From positions 13,826,313 to 13,890,312 of the forward strand of contig CM056578.1 of NCBI GenBank assembly GCA_029721435.1: 64,000 nt of DNA, written 5' to 3'. Positions 1-9,779 of the stretch are shown here, piece after piece (positions within the stretch are counted from its first letter, which is position 1; each line of letters begins with the position of its first letter). This DNA is from Gymnothorax reevesii (taxonomy: Eukaryota > Chordata > Actinopteri > Anguilliformes > Muraenidae). The translations under genes were made by a program, and so were the position numbers. The notes under the pieces were generated by a model. That model made no database searches. It was not told where the DNA came from and worked only from the letters and a program-made list of their open reading frames with translations.

Positions 1-1
1 C

Positions 2-55
2 TTCAGCTTCCGGCCAAATGCTGGTAGCTTTGATCATGGCCAGCATATGACTTAA
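2..55 (+). CDS. Possible last codons of an upstream gene (very tentative)
   Basis: Reading from base 2 gives 17 codons (FSFRPNAGSFDHGQHMT) and then TAA. This is followed by about 1.1 kb without a long frame, and then by a poly(A) signal with a GT-rich downstream element. That layout fits the end of a coding exon running into its 3' UTR. I do not recognise the peptide. A run this short can be open by chance, so the call rests only on the downstream poly(A) architecture. Confidence 0.15.
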   Translation, partial: FSFRPNAGSFDHGQHMT

Positions 56-1185
56 TTCTCTTGCATCTTTTCATGCTACCATGAACTGCAGTGAAATTTA
101 TTGTAAATGATGATGTGGCTGTTTAAATGTTAAACCGCTGGTGATTTTTTTTTTTTTTTTCTTCTTTTTTTGGAAAAAAGTGATTTTACTTTTTATTTTT
201 TGAGTTTTCCAGCCACTCTGGCCAGTCCATGAGAAGATTTATTTCATGTCCAGATAAGGAGCCCAGGGCAGTACTATTTCTCTTTCTCAGTGAGACTTCG
301 TCACCTATTGAGTCCCTCTCAGTCATGAGATTACCCCGGCCCCACATGAATTCAGCGTATAAATACAGTCTGCTGTTTAGAGTCCTTCGAATGGCCAGTT
401 TGGAGGTTCGGGGGATGAGCATGGTCATTTTTTGGTGTAGTATGCTTTTTTTAAAGAGAGCTGGGCCAGTTTGGGGTCAGGGCACTGTTCAGAACATGGC
501 GGTGTTGAGTTGGTGTGATGTTTAAACTGAGTGTGGCCTTTCACAAGGTAGCTAAGCTATTTTTTGTCAATTGAATACATTTTTGTGGTGGGTCGTGTTC
601 TAATTTTTTAAAAACCTGCTGCCGTGGTCACTAGTCGTTGAGGTCAAGTCACAAGCGCACCTGTTTACTGCCCACCGGCCCCACTGACCCCGTGCCCTCC
701 CCCACCCCACCTTGCGGCCGCTCACACCTGTACTGGTTTACAGGGTAGGGGGGAGGGGTTGCTCTAACCATTGGTTGTGGGACTTGGGAGTGTCGGGCTG
801 AGTGTCGGTTCCTATATGAGTCTGCAGTTCATTAGGCTAGTACACATTGTCAGTGGGCACTGGGAAGGTACCAGATTTATAATATGGCCCCTGCATCCAC
901 AAAAAAAAAAAAAAAATTTTGGATCCCGTTGTTGAAAAGTTTTAGGAACCAGTGGCTCTGTAGAAAAAGGAGAATTCTGGCATTCATCAGCAGTGCGATT
1001 ATCTTAATTCCTGCTGCTGTGCTGCCCCCCCCCCTCCCCACAGTCGACCGCATCCCCGAGAGAATCTTTACCGCGCTCCCCTCCGACATGCAGTGCTGCT
1101 CCTGAGAAGGTTTTATGCGCTTGGCGATGTGTATGACTGTAAATACGGCAAACACCTAAATAAATGTCTCTTCAGTAGCAACCGC
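56..1185 (+). other. Candidate 3' UTR of a plus-strand gene
   Basis: About 1.1 kb without a convincing open frame, with T-rich runs (147-160) and an A15 run (900-915). It ends in a canonical AATAAA at 1159 and TGTGT-rich DNA at 1205-1222, the usual order for vertebrate cleavage and polyadenylation. It could also be ordinary intergenic DNA with a chance hexamer. Confidence 0.35.
1159..1164 (+). terminator. Poly(A) signal AATAAA
   Basis: A perfect AATAAA is followed about 20-60 bases later by a GT-rich stretch (GTGTCCTTATTGTGTCAG, then TTGTGTGTTTGG), which resembles a CstF-binding downstream element. This is the best-formed plus-strand poly(A) site in the first 10 kb. Confidence 0.4.
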
Positions 1186-1684
1186 TCTCTGTGTCCTTAT
1201 TGTGTCAGTGTTGTGTGTTTGGGGCCGGGGCCTTAGTGGGTGGGGGAGTGGGGGTGCTTGCTGTGGTATAATCCATGTTTTTTGGGGGTGGGGGGCGGCG
1301 CAGGATCCTGTGAAGTTTTGACTGTGAAACTGAAGTGCACATGAACCCTACGCCATCTAAACTGCATCTGTAGTCTCGGCCTTTGGTTTCAGTTTGCTAT
1401 CAAACTTTTATGGACTCCACATATTCCAATAGTTTATCCGTCTTGAGTGTGTTGTGGGTAACTCTTGAGCCCGTGACAAAAGGCTGTTAAAACGTTCATC
1501 CTTTTTACCCGGAGGTACTACGATCGTAATGTCTGTCCCAATCCATTCCAGTAAAGGTTTGGCAGCGCCATGTAATTTGACTCATACTGACGTCCCCTGT
1601 CATGCCAAGTTGTCATAGCCGTATGGCTGTGCCAAGGTTCTGTCAGCCTTATGCTAAGGGGTTCAGGCAAAGTTCTGCGGCATT
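1186..1684. other. Stretch without recognised features
   Basis: G-rich at 1221-1310, then ordinary mixed sequence leading into the truncated Tc1-like element. I see no gene, repeat or RNA. Confidence 0.5.
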
Positions 1685-2764
1685 TCGCACCACAGCATGA
1701 CAAAGTATGGAGAGGACTGGGACAAGGACTGGCTGGCCTACCGGAATTACTCGAAGAGCGCATCGACAACTCATCCAGGAGGTCACAAAAGAACCTAGAA
1801 CAACATCTAAAGAACTGCAGACCTCACTTGCCTCATTTAAAGTCAGTGTTCACGATTCAACAACAAGAAAGAGACTGGGCAAAAATTGCATCCATGGGAG
1901 AGTTCCAAGGCAAAAACTACTGCTGACCAAAAAGAACACAAGGGCTTGTCTCACATTTGCCAAAATGCATCTTGATGATCCCCAAGACTTGGGAAAATAT
2001 TCTGTGGACTCATGAGACAAAAGTTGAACTTTTTGGAAGGTGTGCATCCTGTTACATCAGGCGTAAAACTAAGATATCATTTCATAAGAATAACATACCA
2101 AAAGTCAAGCGTGGTGGTAGTGTGATGGTTTTTGGCCTGGACGACTTGTTAACGGAACTATGAATTCTGTTCTCTACCGGAAAGTCCTGAAGGAGAATGT
2201 CCAACCATCAGTTGGTGACCTCAAGCGCACTTGAGTTATGCAGCAGGACAATGATCCGAACCACATTAGCAAGTCCACCTCTGAATGGCTTAAAAAAAAC
2301 AAACTGAAGGTTTTGTAGTGGCCTAAGCAAAGTCTGGACTTAAATCCGATTTAATGCTGTGGCATGACTTTAAGCGTGACTTTTGAGTTCATGCTCAAAA
2401 ACCCTGCAATGTGGCTGAATTAAAACATTCTGCAAAGAAGAGTGGGCCACGATTCCTCCACAGCAATATGAAAGACTCATTGCCAGTTATCGCAAACACT
2501 TAATTGCAGTTGTTGTCGTAGAGAGTGGCACAACCAGTTATAAGGTTTAGGGGGCAATTACTTTTTCACGCCTGGCCAGGTATGTTTGGATAGCTTTTTC
2601 CCCGTAATAAATTCAATCATCATTTCAAAACTGCATTTTGTATTTACTCAGGTTGTCTTGGTCTTATATTAAAATTTATTTGCTGATCTGAAACATTTAA
2701 GTGTTACAAATATGCAAAAAAATAAGGAATCAGGAAGGGGGCAAATACTTTTTTCACGGCACTG
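1685..2764 (+). mobile_element. Tc1-like transposon, family A, copy 1, 5'-truncated
   Basis: The 3' terminal inverted repeat is intact: it ends in GGCACTG followed by TA (2765-2766), the Tc1/mariner target dinucleotide. The 3' non-coding part has the GGGGGCAATTACTTTTTCAC and GGGGGCAAATACTTTTTTCAC motifs typical of this fish family. No 5' terminal repeat is present. Recognisable transposase sequence fades out between 1680 and 1725, so the element is 5'-truncated. Two other copies of the family lie at 49188-51616 and 62043-62362. Confidence 0.85.
1707..2550 (+). pseudogene. Decayed Tc1-like (DDE) transposase, family A
   Basis: This is the remnant of a cut-and-paste transposase. The DNA-binding part (RAHRQLIQEVTKEPRTTSKE) is readable in frame at 1707-2015, followed by a frameshift. 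The first catalytic Asp lies in an LWTDETKVELF-type motif and here reads LWTHETKVELF, so Asp is replaced by His. The second motif (QQDNDPNH) survives. The third (SLDLNPI) is cut by a frameshift and stop where the catalytic Glu should be. Further stops and a deletion lie around 2130-2165. The gene is dead. Confidence 0.85.
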
Positions 2765-2766
2765 TA

Positions 2767-4795
2767 TGAGAACTTTCGTGTGAGGAAATATATTAAAAAA
2801 ACATTCAATAGAAAAATTTGTTGTCGGGTTGTTTGGTCAAAGAGATTGTATGTCGGTTCATTGCTTTTGTTCATCCGGAAACATGATTTCTGTTTGCGAA
2901 TTGCACATGAGGTTTTTAATTAAGTGCACATTTTAAAGCGAATGTCGGTCATGGGGGAAAGTTTGGCATCTGAAAGCCGGAGCCAGATTGTGGTTTGGTG
3001 AATTGCGCACGCCAGGTTTTATTGTTCCATTCATAAGCCTTAAATGGGGTTATGCAACTGCGAGGAGGACACGCGGCTTAAAGGAAGGGCTGCATTTTCC
3101 TGTGTGTCTCCGGGGTCCTGTGCAAACGGCAGGTAAATATCAGCCAAGGCCGTGCACATTATCACGGGTTACACAACACTTCCTGTCTTGATTATCCATG
3201 CTGCAGACCACAGCTCTGGCCTGAAAGAATCACTCAGAAGATTGAATGAATGTGCTTATGCAAACATTACAGTCAATTCTGTGAATGCATAGAATGATGT
3301 GCACCTAGGAAATTGCATCATCAATGTCAGCAAGACTTCTCATTATTACTGGGTCAGGAAGAACTGTGAATGGGTCTGCCAGCCAGTGATTTTGTATAAC
3401 TGGCTTGAAGCTCCTTAAGGTTACTGGCACATTTTTTTTTTTTTTGAGGGCTGGACAGAGGAGTGGATTGGCAGGACCTGCTCAGAAAACATTTCAAACT
3501 AGGACGGTTACGCAACGCAGAGAGCAGGAATGTGACTTTACCTGAGATCAGATTTTCTGGAAAAGAAGCTGTAGTTGCAGTGTAGTCTGATAAAAATGGC
3601 TGTGAATGCCATGCTCTATTATAGAGACACATTGGTGAACTTCTCAGTGTGAGATGCATGGGGTAAAATTAGTGTATATTTGAAACAAGTGCACTACAAT
3701 CTATTAGTATTTGTGCTGTCACTATATTCAATCCCAAATTAGAAAAAATGTTGGAATGCTGACTTGGAATTTTTTTTTTTTTTTTTTTATCTTTATGATG
3801 TTAAAAACACAATAATGCATTATTTGGTTTTTCGCAATATGAATTCTTTGGATTTTTCAAAATAAGCACATTTCAGTTTTGATTCTTGCAATTTGTAAAA
3901 AAAAAAAAAAAAACGTTCAACAGTAGTCACTGCTGGGTTTCATTTCTGTTCTCAACACTTATGTTTAGTACTCTTTTTAGTACTGCACTTAAGTCTTCAC
4001 CGGAGTATACGTTACCCTTTCCTAGGGCACTGGCACAAGCCCATACCTTGAATTACCATGGCTTTTGGGCTTTTGGTCGCAGGCTGGGTGGCTGCTCTCT
4101 TTCTGTAGGTCTCTGCATCGTTACCACGTCATGCAGTTGTCTGTTTTTTCTTTGTGTAGCACTTTGTGCAGAGATAGCGCTGGAAAAATACTTCACAGAG
4201 AAACAAATGATGAATGCGAGTCCTGAACCCAGGATAAGCAAGGAAGTGAAAGTCCGATGAGTAGAAATCTGAGTTGGGACCCTAGTACTGAATAGGGAAC
4301 CCCGTTCTGCACTGGCTAACATGCTCTGTGATGATCTGAGACAGACATGTATTCCCCCAACCCCCACTCTAAAAAACACCCTCCTCCCATATGAGTTTTT
4401 TTTTCTTGCAAATGACCAAGGGGCTTTCTGGCCATGAGGCAATTTTATTATACCTTATTTTCTGGTGGTTATGTTGTTTACACATGACATATGTTCTCCT
4501 ACTTCCTTAAATGTCTTGAATTGCTTTCTGGATCACGGGCTGTAAGCAGAAACCCTGAGGGTTTAAGACCTGGGTTGGTACAGCACTCGACACAATGTCC
4601 TTAAGTGTTGTAAATGTCAAGAGATGCCACCGCAGTGGTAATTAAATGGGGAGGTTAGTTGGTCCTGCTCTCGCCTCTGTTGTGTTATCTTTGTGGCGGT
4701 CCTTCTGCGACAAGTGCTATACAAATAAGATTGAGCTTTAAAATAACTGTGCCCTTGCGATGACTGGGGGAGGATTTGGACTCTGCCTAAGTGGG
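2767..4795. other. About 2 kb with no gene seen
   Basis: Mixed single-copy-looking sequence. Homopolymers occur at 3431-3445 (T), 3773-3789 (T) and 3899-3913 (A). Open frames here (for example 3886-4260 plus and 4053-4442 minus) overlap on opposite strands, run through the homopolymers and show no recognisable domain. Confidence 0.5.
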
Positions 4796-4800
4796 GGGTT

Positions 4801-4830
4801 TGTGCGTGCGTGCGTGCGTGCGTGCGTGCG
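4801..4830. repeat. (TGCG)n microsatellite
   Basis: About seven uninterrupted TGCG units. Confidence 0.95.
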
Positions 4831-5109
4831 GCATGGATGAGCAGTGGTGACTCATTCTTGGCCTGGTTCAGACGCGCCATGGGAACCCCACATGTACCAT
4901 GAGCAATTCATCTGGCTGTCATCGTAGGAGTAGGGAGGGGAGAGACTGCAGGGGTGGAAGGAAGGATGTATGGATGAACGGACGCATATTTCCAGCCATG
5001 AATGGGGGGTGGGTTAGAGAGAACCCCCCCGCATGACGTTTCTCTCTTCTGTCCACTTCTGAGTCTGCTGACCCGCGAATCAAAGCACTGTTGCTTCAGT
5101 TCCATCCTG

Positions 5110-5117
5110 TGACGTCA
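5110..5117. promoter_or_regulatory. CRE-like palindrome TGACGTCA
   Basis: Perfect 8-bp consensus CRE inside the CpG-rich segment. A second identical site lies 242 bp downstream. Confidence 0.5.
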
Positions 5118-5351
5118 CCTGTGACGCTTCACGCAGGGGCGTTTCGCCCTGGTGGTTGTTCGGTGCAACGCGGGGTACAGCGTCCGGCTCGGCAGGTATG
5201 CCCGGAGAACAGACGGACCACACGGAGACCCGGTGAGCGTCGCGCGGCGTCTCCACGGCGCGTTATGGAAGAAGCCCATTCATGACTCATGCGGTTGGGG
5301 AGGGAGGTTCTGCGCTGTGTTTGCCCTCCCCCTGCCAGACCCCACCCCTCC

Positions 5352-5359
5352 TGACGTCA
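5352..5359. promoter_or_regulatory. CRE-like palindrome TGACGTCA
   Basis: Second perfect consensus CRE, just upstream of a long pyrimidine tract. Confidence 0.5.
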
Positions 5360-5375
5360 CTGTCACGCGCTGGCG

Positions 5376-5625
5376 TACCCCTCTCCCTCCCCGCTGTCTC
5401 CATCATTCTGTCTCTTTCCTTCTCCTCCTCTCAGTCTCCCCCTTTTTTCTCTTCCTCTCTGTCTCCATCTTCCTCTCCTCTCTTCTCAGCATTTTCTCTC
5501 ATCTCATTCTCTCCTTTCCCTTCTTTTTTCCCATCTTCTTTGCTTCCATCCTTATCCTTCTCTTGTTTCCCTCTCTCTCTCTCTCCCCCTCTCCCCACCT
5601 CTCTCTCTCAGCTCAATGGCTGGGC
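5376..5625. repeat. CT-rich (polypyrimidine) tract
   Basis: About 250 bp of near-continuous C/T on the plus strand. The overlapping open frames (140-162 aa of Ser/Leu/Pro/Phe) are low-complexity artefacts. Confidence 0.9.
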
Positions 5626-5901
5626 TCGACGCACAAATGAGTCCTGTTTCCTTTCTTTTCTTTTTTTGGAGCAGAGCAGCACAATGTCACTCCTCCTGAT
5701 ATGAGGGGGAAAAAAACCTGAAGAAGACTCCTTGCATTAGCTCTGCTCTGATTGGCTGTCAGTGAGCAGAGTGGTGAAGTCACCCTCTCTGTCATTCATG
5801 TAGGCTGAAGCTGTGAATGAGTTTGTGTGGGTGGGCCCCGTTATCACAGAACCTGTTTGTGCTCATTTTAACCTGTGCTGCCATGTTTATTCAGCCAAGT
5901 A

Positions 5902-5928
5902 TGTGTGTGTGTGTGTGTGTGTGTGTGT
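5902..5928. repeat. (TG)n microsatellite
   Basis: Uninterrupted TG dinucleotides. Confidence 0.95.
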
Positions 5929-6716
5929 CAGTGTGTGATGAACAAAACTGGGAATGAGGCTGGTAAGATGCAGTTAACATTTCATTGCTGTAGCTCCCAG
6001 CTGTATGATAGCCATGTGAAGGTACATTATATTAAAATACTGAAGAAACAGGCACGTTTCAAAATATGGTACAAACAAATTTCTTGTGCAAGTTTTCATA
6101 TTTACCGACAAATGTTTGTTTGCTCTGTTTTCACTATATCTTTTAAAATGTCTTTGAAATGGAGTGGTTAGTTTGGAATGGACCCCAAGAGCATGCTATT
6201 CTTAAATGTTCATATTCAGTGTATATAACTTGGGAAGTGTGGATAATGGCCATTATGGTATATTTTTATTTCAATCTGTCCCTCCCTAAGCTCCCCATGC
6301 CTTCTCAGGTTCTTGTTGCCAGTTCATAGCATCTATATATTATATTTTGACATTTACCAGATGCTGTCCACTTCCATATCTGCATGAGTAAATGCAGTAC
6401 CTCTTGTCTCTCTGTTTATATTACTTGTACCTTTGCCCAACACAGAATTTGGACTCTGCACTGCTGTCGGTTGACAAAAGGTAGGATAGCTCTGTCTGTG
6501 CGTAATTATCAGTGGCTATGGTATGGAGAGAATAGGCTGCTGCTGGGAAATTCTATATTAAATAGAGAGATGGGGCTCCAGTTTCTCGCTGACTTTCCTC
6601 TCTGCTGACCTTTTAGACATGGGAATTGATGGCAATCGCAATAGTGGTGATGTCGGTCACTTCTCTGTCAGCTTTGTTCAGTTTATGGCGAGGAGAACTT
6701 TCTTTTAGTAAGCATT

Positions 6717-6720
<4 letters not shown>

Positions 6721-6782
<62 letters not shown>
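6721..6782. repeat. (TG)31 microsatellite
   Basis: The longest pure TG run in the first 10 kb, about 62 bp without interruption. Confidence 0.97.
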
Positions 6783-6783
<1 letters not shown>

Positions 6784-6904
6784 AAATCATAGCCTGAGAA
6801 AAGTCTTGGACACTCTGGCTTGCGCCTGAATCAGACGACTCTCAAGTTATCTTTGTCTGTCCCGCCTCGCCTCCTTCTACTTTCTTACAAGTTACATCCC
6901 GTCC

Positions 6905-7072
6905 TCTTCTGTGCCATCCCTCTCTCATGCCTCTCTTTCTCTCTCCTCTCTCCCTCCCTTCCTCTCTTCTTCCTATCCCTCACTTCCCATCTCCGCCTCT
7001 CTATCCCTTCCTTGCTGCCCATCTTTCTCTCTCTGTTCCTCCCCTCCTCTCCCTCTTTATGAAGGCCTGGCA
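6905..7072. repeat. CT-rich tract
   Basis: Low-complexity pyrimidine sequence on the plus strand. Open frames across it on both strands are artefacts. Confidence 0.85.
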
Positions 7073-7074
7073 GA

Positions 7075-7117
7075 GCACACACACACACACACACACACGC
7101 GCGCGCGCGTACACACC
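7075..7117. repeat. (AC)n-(GC)n-AC alternating purine-pyrimidine tract
   Basis: AC repeats pass straight into GCGCGCGCG and back to ACAC. A related GCTCGCGCGCG-(TG)n tract lies at 7228-7274. Alternating GC flanked by AC is the classic Z-DNA-prone composition. Confidence 0.9.
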
Positions 7118-7227
7118 TCGCTTTGTCACATCCGGCACAGCGCAGCTCCACAGTACAGGCTATAATTAGCTGCTGCTTGCATAGCTCATTGCCTTGTAAT
7201 GATCCAACAGATTGGATTGGAAGATGG

Positions 7228-7274
7228 AGGGGTGTGTGCTCGCGCGCGTGTGTGTGTGTGTGTTTGTGTGTGTG
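7228..7274. repeat. (CG)n(TG)n microsatellite
   Basis: CGCGCGCG followed by interrupted TG repeats. Confidence 0.9.
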
Positions 7275-7275
7275 A

Positions 7276-8828
7276 TGGGTGGGGCACTGACTGAGAGGGG
7301 GTTCGGAAATGGAGAATGCACTATCACCAGTGTTAAATATTACAGTTTGGTCTGTGCTTGTGCATTGGGCCGTCACAGTGCATTGAAGGGCTGATATTCT
7401 GACATGCTTTATACAATTTACGCAGAAACACCACCTCGACTGAGTCTCTGCTTAAACCTCCTATTTATTCTTTTCACATTAAATGTGCTGGGGTACAGAG
7501 ATGTGAAAGTAGTGCCACTGTCCAGATGCTTGCAGACTGCCCTGCGATGGGCTGGTTTCTTGTATTGGAGGGGACATTCCTGCCTTTTGCTCAGTGAATG
7601 CTGGGATAGACCTGTAACAAGTGGTTAATGAATGAGTGAAATAAAGAATGTATTTGAATATAATGATGAATATGACCTTGCACATTTTATGAAACGGGCT
7701 GTGATTGGCTCATTCATACTGTTGTGGAAGCAGAGAGTTGGTTCATGCACTGTCACAGCTGAGCCAATGAGCCAATGGCCAATGTGTCACTATAATGATG
7801 ATTTGATTTCATAATCAGTTGGACCACCCGCCAACAAGCCTAGTCTGCTGGTGCTTGTGTAATGTCATTGTAAATATATTTGTTTTCTTTTTTTCTTTTT
7901 TTTTTTTATTCTGAAACATCGGGAAGATCTTAGGCTTGTGATGACACATTGTGTATGTTTATGTTGGTTCATATTCTTTGGGATGTGTAGAAAGACTTGC
8001 TGGCAAGTCTTGCAAATCCAGCCCCGAAAGGGCTTGTCACTTGTCATTTTTCACACGTCATTTGAGGAATTAAGTGTTGTTTCTCACCTAAATCTAACTG
8101 TTGTCCAACCTGATCATCTCCTCCAATAGGAGTCAGCCTCTATCCTGAGCTGACAGGAAGAATATGACGCCTGGAAGCTCTATAGACTCTAATTTTAGGG
8201 GCCCCTCCCTGACATCTCCCTTCTACGCCCCCTCTCGACCCCACCTACTGTGCTTTTAGAAAATCTAGCCCACCCTGCCCTTTCCTGGCCTGCCCTGCTT
8301 ATTTGGGAGCACAACAAAGGCCGATATGCTATGTGATGTGCTTTTGAAAATGGGCTGTCCTCTCCAAAGGGTTTAAATAAAGCGATAAAGTGTATATAGA
8401 AATTGAGAACACACTTCACTCATGAAAAAATCTTCAAGACTAGTTTACATCATCCATGAAAAACAATTTAAAAATAACTGCATGAAGCAACATATTTTGG
8501 CAGATATGGCTTTAAGGGGTGTATTAGGCAGGAACTATACTTACATTTCTCAGGAATTTCTATAAAGAATTTAGGTAGTTTATTTTGCTTGATGTAGAAA
8601 TTTCCCACGACTGGGTGGTTTCTAGGACCAGCCCTCTGCACAGTTCCGGCTTTTTAAATTCTGCCTCTGATGTCATTTTTAGCAGCACCTTTTATCTTCT
8701 TTCAATAAGGTCCCCTGTGTGGAGACCATTATAAATGGTGCTCCAGGTGCCCTGCACCTGGACAATGGCATTCTCCTTCTTCTGTTAGGGCCAATGAAAA
8801 GCCAAAGCTTTGTTCAACCCAAGACAGT
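7276..8828. other. Stretch without recognised genes
   Basis: Mostly single-copy-looking, AT-leaning DNA. Two ATTGG/CCAAT motifs in opposite orientation lie at about 7705-7775. A short perfect palindrome (CCAGGTGC-CCT-GCACCTGG) lies at about 8744-8762. The small open frames have no recognisable domain. Confidence 0.5.
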
Positions 8829-8930
8829 GTGAGGTCACTAATGTGTGATCAGAATGTTCTTAATTGAACATTCTAATGCTGATGTAACAAGCACAGCTGG
8901 TCACTGCAGGTCACTGGAGTTCTAGAACAC
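8829..8930 (+). repeat. Dispersed ~100-bp family (TGAGGTCAC...GTTCTAGAAC), copy 1
   Basis: It begins GTGAGGTCACTAATGTG, continues through ACATTCTAATGCTGATGTAA, and ends GAGTTCTAGAACAC. The same order of motifs recurs at 24256-24360, 28048-28145 and (rearranged) 53128-53250. I do not recognise the family. Length and dispersal suggest an old SINE or MITE fragment. Confidence 0.55.
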
Positions 8931-9660
8931 CGCCTTGGAACACTGGTAAAAAAGCATTCCAAAAAAATCTATTCTAGGTTTCTTGATATGGATCGGTTAT
9001 TTCTTGGCAGTGTGTCTCCAAGATCTATGCAAAAGTGTTTTACTTCATGAATACACAGCATGGATAATGACTGTACAAGCAGGACTGTGGACCACGAGGC
9101 CCTACTTCTGTTTTCTTACGTACAACAGTGGTATTCAGCTCATGGCTACTAAACACATTTCAAAACAAAATGCACGGTTGACAATTTTTGGTTTTACATG
9201 GACAGTATGTAAATGCTGTCATCAAAATTGCCTATTAGCCAAAGATTAGCACCACCTCTATTCAACTCTGAGTGTTATTTTGGTCAACCTGCCATATATA
9301 TTGTATACACAGTAGCATGCTGTTAGGTCCATAAATATCTGGACATTATTATGATATTTATGGACCAAACAGAAAATACATTACTGTTATTTTAGCTGTT
9401 GACCATAGATTATTGGCACTGAAATTATATAATTAGTATGAATTCTTATTGAGGACATTCTTCTTCAGTTTGTGGGTTAACGCATTAGAAATTGGTTGCA
9501 CAGTGTTGCAAATAATGCATGTTTAAGAGGTCCTCTTTTTTAGCAAACAAAAGTATTTGAACAACTGGATGCTCCGCTGCTCCGTGGCCTGGTGTTTTTA
9601 TTTTATTCCCTGATGATTTTATTTATCAGTGAACACAAAAGAGGTCTGCAGTTAGTTTCA

Positions 9661-9745
9661 TTACATTACATTACATTACATTACAGGTTCTTAGCAGACG
9701 CTCTTATCCAGAGCGACGTACAAAAGTGCATAAGAACAGTTCGCG
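9661..9745 (+). repeat. SINE-like teleost repeat fragment nested in Tc1-like element
   Basis: Five TTACA units are followed by AGCAGACGCTCTTATCCAGA and GCGACGTACAAA, a motif very common in teleost genomes. Tc1-like sequence resumes at about 9746 (TCACATTTTCATTTGGGATC), so this is a later insertion. Related copies here are at 20935-21120, 52036-52090, 53965-54106 and 59700-59960. Confidence 0.7.
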
Positions 9746-9779
9746 AGTCACATTTTCATTTGGGATCTGTTGATGTGGA

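Larger units (their letters stand above)
5100..5380. promoter_or_regulatory. CpG-rich segment with two CRE sites
   Basis: Locally CpG-dense sequence (for example GCGTCGCGCGGCG near 5236) in a CpG-poor neighbourhood. It holds two perfect palindromic TGACGTCA elements at 5110-5117 and 5352-5359, the consensus for CREB/ATF factors. This fits a CpG-island promoter or enhancer. No TATA box and no first exon with an obvious coding start are visible, so the direction is unknown. Confidence 0.45.

Noticed and set aside
5152..5704. 140-162-codon plus frames
   Set aside because: Mostly Ser/Leu/Pro/Phe from a CT tract; open in two frames at once.
8744..8762. Perfect palindrome CCAGGTGC-CCT-GCACCTGG as a regulatory site
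   Set aside because: Two E-box-like CAGGTG/CACCTG cores, but short and isolated. Too likely by chance in 64 kb to call.
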